From Anaerolineales bacterium (lineage in GTDB: Bacteria; Chloroflexota; Anaerolineae; Epilineales; JAANWY01): 9,264 bases of DNA. This document shows, in pieces, positions 5,003-9,264 of this stretch (the stretch's first letter is position 1; the number at the start of each line of letters is the position of its first letter). Under the pieces are notes generated by a model, which ran no database searches, was not told where the DNA came from, and saw only the letters and a program-made list of their open reading frames with translations. Location of the stretch: assembly GCA_018263655.1 (NCBI GenBank), contig JAANWY010000213.1, positions 11-9,274 of the forward strand, given 5' to 3'. The position numbers were made by a program, and so were the translations under genes.

Positions 5003-6451
5003 ATGAAACTTGACTTCCGACTCCAACCCGTGCTGATCCGTCTGTTGCCCTTCTTGCTGCTCGCCACCACCGTTTCGAGCGCCCGCGCCACGCCGGCCCG
5101 ACCGTTGGCCCAGCCAGACGATCCCCGATTCCCCGATCAGTGGAACCTGTACGACCCAACCGCCGGCGGTCAACCCATACGGCCCGACATCAACGCGGCC
5201 ACGGCCTGGGATGTGACCACCGGGACTCCGGACACGGTAATAGCCATCCTGGACAGCGGCATCGATCTGGAGCACCCGGATCTGGCATCGAAGATTTGGC
5301 TCAATGAGGACGAAGTGCCAGACAATGGGACAGACGATGATGACAATGGCAAGGTGGACGACGTCAACGGCTGGGACTTCGTCGCACAAGATAACGAGCC
5401 ACAGGATGAAGATGGGTGGGGGACCTTCATCGCCGGCATCGCCGGAGGCGCCACGAACAACGGCGTTGGGATTGCCGGCATCGCGTGGAACACGCCCCTC
5501 ATGCCCGTTCGTGTCCTGACGCGCGACAGCATGGGGCAGGCCACGGCCAGACTTGACGACATCATCGCCGGCATCCGCTACGCTGTCGACAACGGTGCTC
5601 GCATCATCCACCTTGGTTTCTACGTAGAAGAAGAAAACCTGACGGTGGAACAACGCGCGGCGCTGGAAGCCGCAATCAACGAGGCGTACGAGGCCGGCGC
5701 ACTCCTCGTTGCGCCCGCTGGCGATCACGGGTTGGCCGGCAACCCCACCGTCTACCCCGCCGCATTCCCGTCGGTGATGGGTGTGACAGCCACAGATCGG
5801 GCGAAAGAACGTTTGACCGCCGCCGGCCACGGTTCATTTGTCGAAATTGCGGCCCCGGGTGTAGCATTGGAGGGTCCCTTGCCCGACAATCGCTACAGCG
5901 AGGGCGCGGCCGAGGGGACTGAGTTCGCAGCCCCCCACATCTCCGGCACCGCGGCCCTCATCTGGGCCGTAAACCCGTCGCTGAGACCGGAGCAAGTTCG
6001 AGACTTCATGCGCGACACAGCCGACGACCTCGGAGCGGTGGGCTACGATGAGGTCTACGGTTTCGGCCTGCTGAACGCCGCTCTGGCCGTCTTGACCACC
6101 CCCCACATGCTCCACATCAGCCCGCACGAGCTGCATTTCCAGGTCGACGAGTTTGGCGCCATCAATCCACCGACGCACAAGATCGTCAACCCCAACACCG
6201 GCGGACTCACCTGGCGGGCGACCACACAGTCACGCTGGTTGGTCATCGAAGGACTGACGGAGACGACGCCTTCGTCGGTGACCGTGTCCGTTGACCTCTC
6301 CAAGATCCCACACTGTGGCGAGTACGCCGGCTCCATTGTCGTCGAAAGCAATCAGCGCAATAGCATGGACGGCGAGCAGACCATCGACGTCACCCTGGAG
6401 TTCGCCACAGGCGCCTGCGCCCAAGTTCACCTACCGCTCGTACGACGATAG
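5003..6451 (+). CDS. Secreted S8 subtilase-fold protein, probably catalytically inactive (pseudoprotease)
   Basis: This is a 482-residue exported protein. It has a signal peptide at 1-29 (hydrophobic LLPFLLLATTV, cleavage after ARA), a subtilisin-like domain at about 40-365, and a C-terminal beta-sandwich-like domain at about 370-470 resembling BACON-type modules. The last residues are LPLVRR, an ending I recall from Chloroflexota secreted proteins. Fold motifs are clear: VIAILDSGIDLEHPDL (79-94) with catalytic Asp84, an acidic NEDEVPDNGTDDDDNGKVDD insert (101-120) probably binding calcium, and GTEFAAPHISGTAALIW (305-321). The other active-site residues are changed. Where HGTHVAG is expected there is WGTFIAG (His to Trp139). 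GTSMAAPH has become GTEFAAPH (Ser to Glu307). The oxyanion Asn is Asp241 (APAGDHG). The frame is intact, so this looks like a retained pseudoenzyme, perhaps a binding or scaffold protein outside the cell. No ribosome binding site is visible at the ATG. Confidence 0.88.
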   Translation: MKLDFRLQPVLIRLLPFLLLATTVSSARATPARPLAQPDDPRFPDQWNLYDPTAGGQPIRPDINAATAWDVTTGTPDTVIAILDSGIDLEHPDLASKIWLNEDEVPDNGTDDDDNGKVDDVNGWDFVAQDNEPQDEDGWGTFIAGIAGGATNNGVGIAGIAWNTPLMPVRVLTRDSMGQATARLDDIIAGIRYAVDNGARIIHLGFYVEEENLTVEQRAALEAAINEAYEAGALLVAPAGDHGLAGNPTVYPAAFPSVMGVTATDRAKERLTAAGHGSFVEIAAPGVALEGPLPDNRYSEGAAEGTEFAAPHISGTAALIWAVNPSLRPEQVRDFMRDTADDLGAVGYDEVYGFGLLNAALAVLTTPHMLHISPHELHFQVDEFGAINPPTHKIVNPNTGGLTWRATTQSRWLVIEGLTETTPSSVTVSVDLSKIPHCGEYAGSIVVESNQRNSMDGEQTIDVTLEFATGACAQVHLPLVRR

Positions 6452-6547
6452 CGGCCCATCGCTTACCGCCACAACAGGGAACCCTCGCCCATGTAACTTG
6501 CCGGCATGGTCCCGAAGGGGCATCCCCCCTCACTTGTCAATACGGAA

Positions 6548-6576
6548 TAGACACTTCCAGGCGATTGGAGTATAAT
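6548..6576 (+). promoter_or_regulatory. Promoter upstream of element copy 3 and the coiled-coil gene
   Basis: The -35 is TAGACA at 6548-6553 and the -10 is TATAAT at 6571-6576, with a 17-bp spacer. Initiation near 6583 would give a leader of about 195 nt to the ATG at 6779, containing the whole palindromic element. The rest of the gap after the subtilase-like gene (6452-6547) shows only a weak 5-bp stem near 6505-6520 and no convincing terminator. Confidence 0.7.
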
Positions 6577-6620
6577 CTTAGCAGTTACTCTTAAAGGAAG
6601 AATATTCAAAAACAAGGCGA

Positions 6621-6743
6621 CTACTCAGGCACTTCGTACTCACACAAGAAGAGACCGGAAAAAGGGGGTCGGTGGGGGGCGGCCGCCCCCCACCGACCCC
6701 ATTTTTCCGAATTTCTCAACTGCGAGGATGATGACCCGAGTAG
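6621..6743 (+). repeat. Dispersed palindromic element, copy 3 (complete)
   Basis: This is a 123-bp element with termini CTACTCAGG (6621-6629) and CCCGAGTAG (6735-6743). The left arm has GGCACTTCGTACT and ACACAAGAAGAGACC, and the central 54-bp palindrome (6656-6709) has one mismatch. The right arm contains TTTCTCAACTGCGAGG, matching copy 1 read on the minus strand (TTTCGCAACTGCGAGG). It carries an in-frame ATG at 6728 that would extend the next gene by 17 residues. Because that codon lies in the repeat and lacks a ribosome binding site, it is not taken as the start. Confidence 0.88.
6656..6709. terminator. Near-perfect 54-bp palindrome, possible terminator/attenuator (copy 3)
   Basis: Same core as in copies 1 and 2, with an A5 tract, G-rich/C-rich halves around GCGGCCGC and a T5 tract. 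The only mismatch is G6664 against A6701. It could end transcripts from the subtilase-like gene and at the same time restrain transcripts from the promoter at 6548-6576. Confidence 0.5.
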
Positions 6744-6778
6744 TTACGAAACAAATCCAAACTCAAAAAGGGGACGCT

Positions 6779-7738
6779 ATGGCATTCGCTGCTAACGATT
6801 TGCAGGGGCTCATGCGTGCGCTTGAGGAACAGCCACAAGCACGTGCTCAGCTTCGTATGCTTCTGCTCACCAACGACGTACAGGCATTGCCCGAGCAACT
6901 TGAGCGACTGACCGGAATCGTCGAGCAACTAGCCCAGGCCCAACAGCGCACCGAGGAACGTCTGGAGCGGTTAGAGGCCATCGTTCAGGTTCTCGCCGAA
7001 GCCCAGGAACGCACTGAACGACGCTTGGAGCGATTGGAGGCCACTGTTCAGGCTCTCGCCGAGGCTCAGGAGCGCACCGAACAACGGCTGGACAAGCTAG
7101 CACAGGCTCAGGAGCGCACCGAACGACGCCTAGAGCAACTAGCACAGGCTCAGGAGCGCACCGAACGACGCCTAGAGCAACTAGCACAGGCTCAGGAGCG
7201 CACCGAACGACGCCTGGAGCAACTAGCACAGGCCCAACAGCGCACCGAAGAAAGCCTGGATCGACTAAGTGAGGAAATGCAGGCATTTGCCACCTGGCAA
7301 CGCGGCGAAGCCGGGCGCCGGAAAGGGGAACGTTATGAGCAGCTCATCGGGAGGCGAGCGCCGGCCCTGTTTAACGGTGGACAAGGCGGCCCCACCGATC
7401 AGCCGCGCGTTCAGGAACGTCTCCTGGAGGCGCTCAGGAAAACGCCGGCTCTGGACACCCTAACGGATGATGAAAATCCCTTCCTGGCCGACCTCATCTG
7501 GTGGAAGGACGAGCAGTTCATGATTGTTGAAGCTTCCCTGAAGGTTAACGGCAACGACGTCTCACGGGCTGCCCGGCGGGCAGAAGCGCTCCAGCGGGCC
7601 GGCGTTTCGGCGACAGGGATCGTCATCGGCGAAGCGTGGACCGGGCCAGATGCTCGCCAGCAGGCGGCTGCTAGAAGCATCCAATGGAAGGTTGGAGATG
7701 ACCTTTCAGACGGCCTGTTGGACTTCCGTCGTCTCTGA
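6779..7738 (+). CDS. Long coiled-coil protein with degenerate PD-(D/E)XK-like C-terminal domain
   Basis: The product is 319 residues. A short N-terminal helix region (1-40) is followed by a coiled coil at about 41-172. The coil is built first from 21-residue units (LERLEAIVQVLAEAQERTERR type) and then from 14-residue units (LEQLAQAQERTERR type), with Leu at the a/d heptad positions. The C-terminal 145 residues hold RRKGERYEQLIGRRAP (180-195), FLADLIWW (235-242), MIVEASLKV (248-256) and a helix DVSRAARRAEAL. This Asp then Glu-x-Ser layout resembles the nuclease-fold domain attached to coiled coils in Chloroflexota and cyanobacterial proteins (DUF3782-like, from memory). The usual ExK reads EAS (E251-S253), so catalysis is doubtful. 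The start at 6779 is chosen because AGGGGA (6769-6774) precedes it and the upstream ATG is inside a repeat. Function is unknown; oligomerisation through the coil is likely. Confidence 0.82.
   Translation: MAFAANDLQGLMRALEEQPQARAQLRMLLLTNDVQALPEQLERLTGIVEQLAQAQQRTEERLERLEAIVQVLAEAQERTERRLERLEATVQALAEAQERTEQRLDKLAQAQERTERRLEQLAQAQERTERRLEQLAQAQERTERRLEQLAQAQQRTEESLDRLSEEMQAFATWQRGEAGRRKGERYEQLIGRRAPALFNGGQGGPTDQPRVQERLLEALRKTPALDTLTDDENPFLADLIWWKDEQFMIVEASLKVNGNDVSRAARRAEALQRAGVSATGIVIGEAWTGPDARQQAAARSIQWKVGDDLSDGLLDFRRL
7097..7264 (+). repeat. Four tandem 42-bp repeats inside the coiled-coil gene
   Basis: Units lie at 7097-7138, 7139-7180, 7181-7222 and 7223-7264. Units 1 and 2 are identical, unit 3 differs from them by one base (TAG to TGG within CTAGAG/CTGGAG), and unit 4 is diverged. 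Each encodes 14 residues (two heptads), so gain or loss of a unit keeps both frame and coil register. Identity at synonymous positions indicates recent duplication or conversion. Older 63-bp (21-residue) units lie upstream at about 6899-7087. Confidence 0.92.
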
Positions 7739-7763
7739 ACCGCGCCTCCTGAATCGAGCGGAA

Positions 7764-7798
7764 AGGCCTCTGCCTGACCCGGGGTCAGGCAGAGGCCT
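7764..7798. terminator. Strong hairpin between convergent genes
   Basis: A 17-bp perfect stem (7764-7780 with 7782-7798) surrounds a single central base, so in RNA the CCGGG centre would open into a small loop. It lies between the stop of the coiled-coil gene (7738) and the stop of the lipoprotein gene (7828). No T-run follows on either strand. It is probably a bidirectional transcription barrier or 3'-end stabiliser. Confidence 0.7.
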
Positions 7799-7827
7799 CC
7801 AGTAACTCGAGACGGCCGAATCCCGGG

Positions 7828-9204
7828 TCACTTAGGCATTTGCTTGAGCGAATTGTATGCCGGCCGCGGTGTACCATCCGGGTTCGTAATGGACCACCAG
7901 TACTGCTCAGCCTGCTCCGTCCAGTCTGGATCAGCGATGTAGATGGCGCTCATCACGCCAATCCACGGCGACCAGTTCTGCTCCGCCCACTGATACGCTC
8001 GCACCAGATAATCAGCCTTCTGTTCCTCTGTTACACGATGCCACGCATACGCCTCGTGGATCGGATCGCTAGTCCAACCGAACTCTGTGATCGCCACCTG
8101 CTTGTCGCCATCACCGAATTCCTCCATAATGGCCCGCAAGTCCTCTACACGGCGGAAGACGAAGAACCGCTGTCCACCGTATTCAGGATTACGCGCCCCT
8201 TCGGCAGGACTCACCTCGGGCGGCGCCTTGTAGCCCGGCGCATGAGCGCCCAACACATCAAAGTAACCATTGCTCGACCCACCCATGGCCTGGTACAACT
8301 GGCGCGTGTAGACGTCATCCGGTAAAGCCTCCGGTGGCCCGGTGCCGGTAGGCGTCAGGCCGGCACTGATCACGATCGCGTTCGGGTCTACTGACTTGAT
8401 GGTGCTGTAAGCAACATCGAGCATCTGCGCGTACTCGTTTGGACTGGGCGAGCGACCACACCATTCGCGGCGCAGGTTCGGCTCATTCCATATTTCGTAG
8501 GCCCGAATGCGTCCTTCATAGCGTCCGACCAGCGCCTGGAGAAAGTTGGCGAAATCCTGCAAGTTATTGGGAGGCCCCTGGATGACGCCGGCCCCCGGGT
8601 TCTTGCAGCCAGCCGCAGCCCACTCCGGCGCATCATCCACGCGGATCAGCAGATCCAGACCACCATACTGGTTGGCCGTGTACACGATGTGGTCTGTGTG
8701 GCTCCAGTCGAACTGCCCCTTCTCCAACTCGATGTCGCGCCACGCGAAGGTCTGCTTGACCCACGTGAACTCCATGTCCTTGATCAGGAGCAAATCGCGC
8801 TCAGCGATTTCGGGGCGCCACCACAGGAAAGCCTGAATGCCATACTCGGGCGAGTCCATGCGAATGCCTTTCTGCGGTGGTGGTGGCGGGAGTGGTGTCA
8901 ATGTTGGGGGCGCCGGCGTTGGTGTGTCAGCCGGCTCCGTCGGCTGCGGCGGAATCGTCTCGGTGGACACCAGCGTATCCGTGGGGTCCGGTTGCGCCGT
9001 TGGTTCCGCAGTAGGCTCAGCCTCTACCGCCTCCGCCGGCGTCGCTGTAGGCAGCGGCGTGAACGTCGGTCTGGGCGCAAACGTATCCGTCGGCTTGGGC
9101 ACTGTCACTTGCACAACGCCCGTCGGCTCTTCCGAGCCGCCACAGCCGGCAAGCAGCAAACTCAGGATGACGATAATCCCAACGATCCAGTATTTTCGCA
9201 ACAA
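7828..9204 (-). CDS. Surface lipoprotein with clan GH-A glycoside hydrolase domain
   Basis: This is a 458-residue lipoprotein. A hydrophobic signal at 5-20 ends in the lipobox LLAGC with Cys21 as the lipid-modified residue. Next is a Thr/Pro/Glu-rich linker (about 36-112, many TPT/PTE units ending in a run of six prolines), then a TIM-barrel domain (114-458). The barrel has YEIWNEPN (236-243) with Glu241 as putative acid/base and ITEFGW (372-377) with Glu374 as putative nucleophile. This is the arrangement of retaining clan GH-A enzymes such as GH5/GH39 and cellulase-family proteins. The substrate, probably a beta-linked polysaccharide, cannot be told from sequence. It would act outside the cytoplasmic membrane, tethered by lipid. 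The start is TTG at 9204, supported by GAGGAG (9214-9219) 9 bases upstream; a second TTG follows directly. It is convergent with the coiled-coil gene. Confidence 0.87.
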   Translation of the reverse strand: MLRKYWIVGIIVILSLLLAGCGGSEEPTGVVQVTVPKPTDTFAPRPTFTPLPTATPAEAVEAEPTAEPTAQPDPTDTLVSTETIPPQPTEPADTPTPAPPTLTPLPPPPPQKGIRMDSPEYGIQAFLWWRPEIAERDLLLIKDMEFTWVKQTFAWRDIELEKGQFDWSHTDHIVYTANQYGGLDLLIRVDDAPEWAAAGCKNPGAGVIQGPPNNLQDFANFLQALVGRYEGRIRAYEIWNEPNLRREWCGRSPSPNEYAQMLDVAYSTIKSVDPNAIVISAGLTPTGTGPPEALPDDVYTRQLYQAMGGSSNGYFDVLGAHAPGYKAPPEVSPAEGARNPEYGGQRFFVFRRVEDLRAIMEEFGDGDKQVAITEFGWTSDPIHEAYAWHRVTEEQKADYLVRAYQWAEQNWSPWIGVMSAIYIADPDWTEQAEQYWWSITNPDGTPRPAYNSLKQMPK

Positions 9205-9213
9205 GTTATCTAA

Positions 9214-9219
9214 CTCCTC
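9214..9219 (-). promoter_or_regulatory. Shine-Dalgarno GAGGAG for the lipoprotein TTG start
   Basis: On the minus strand, GAGGAG lies 9 bases before TTG at 9204-9202. No ATG or GTG is available at suitable spacing, so this site supports the rare start. The hydrophobic signal sequence begins only a few codons later. Confidence 0.75.
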
Positions 9220-9250
9220 ACTCTTTCTAATCTCACATCGTTCGTATCAA

Positions 9251-9264
9251 GCACTTCGTGCCTA
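9251..9264 (+). repeat. Probable fourth palindromic element copy, cut by the window edge
   Basis: GCACTTCGTGCCTA matches the left-arm hairpin of the element (copy 2 has TACTTCGTGCCTA at 2098-2110). The preceding ATCAA is a diverged form of CTCAGG. If real, the palindrome should follow just past 9264, upstream of the lipoprotein gene. Confidence 0.6.

Noticed and set aside
4958..5830. 290-residue minus-strand frame opposite the subtilase-like gene
   Set aside because: It overlaps the tRNA and a gene with strong fold motifs, and its product is not family-like.
5003..6451. Frameshift explanation for the missing subtilase residues
   Set aside because: Sequence on both sides of each changed residue stays in the expected frame (GWGTFIAG, EGTEFAAPHISG), so these are substitutions.
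6500..6525. Terminator just after the subtilase-like gene
   Set aside because: Only a 5-bp stem (GTCCC/GGGGC) can form and there is no T-tract; the element palindrome at 6656 is a better candidate.
80..6743. CRISPR array
   Set aside because: The repeats are kilobases apart, carry long palindromes and have no spacer-repeat periodicity or cas genes.
6728..6778. Upstream ATG extending the coiled-coil protein by 17 residues
   Set aside because: The ATG lies inside the right arm of palindromic element copy 3 and has no ribosome binding site; ATG 6779 has AGGGGA in place.
6867..7286. 139-residue minus-strand frame with repeated VRCAPEPVLVALGV units
   Set aside because: The repeats are the antisense of the 42-bp coiled-coil units. 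It has no start signal or recognisable fold.

Overview
The window looks like chromosomal DNA from a GC-rich member of the Chloroflexota (Anaerolineae/Caldilineae-like). This is inferred from the style of its proteins and not from a marker gene. The clues are a Thr/Pro-rich lipoprotein linker before a glycosidase domain, a secreted protein ending in LPLVRR, a small basic tail-anchored protein, a long E/Q/R coiled-coil protein with a degenerate nuclease-like tail, and very frequent GCCGGC hexamers. There is no phage, plasmid, transposase, integrase or CRISPR signature.

Layout: 1-441 is non-coding. It holds one copy of a dispersed palindromic element (80-211), a second unrelated 150-bp inverted-repeat structure (212-361) and a promoter (404-432) almost touching the murJ-like start. 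442-2052 (+) is a MurJ/MviN-type flippase. A promoter overlapping its stop codon leads into element copy 2 and then a saccharopine-dehydrogenase-like oxidoreductase (2204-3598, +). A small single-membrane-span protein follows (3663-3920, +). A hairpin separates it from a convergent polytopic membrane protein (4043-4786, -). tRNA-Val(CAC) (4871-4944, -) has its own promoter and terminator. Divergent from it is a secreted subtilase-fold protein (5003-6451, +). A promoter and element copy 3 then precede a coiled-coil protein with near-identical 42-bp repeats (6779-7738, +). A 17-bp-stem hairpin separates that gene from a convergent glycoside-hydrolase-like lipoprotein (7828-9204, -). The last 14 bases look like the start of a fourth element copy.

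Most notable signals: (1) the subtilase-like protein keeps the fold motifs and the catalytic Asp, but the catalytic His is Trp, the Ser is Glu and the oxyanion Asn is Asp, so it is probably an inactive pseudoprotease. (2) A dispersed non-coding element is built around an almost invariant 50-54 bp loopless palindrome with A- and T-tracts, flanked by smaller hairpin arms and ACTACTCAGG-type termini. Two copies lie between a good promoter and the start codon they would serve, as an attenuator would. (3) The MurJ homologue lacks several charged residues known to be essential in E. coli MurJ. (4) GCCGGC occurs about every 185 bp.

The genes do not form an obvious pathway. Most appear to be single transcription units, several with an envelope theme: flippase, membrane proteins, secreted pseudo-subtilase and surface lipoprotein glycosidase.
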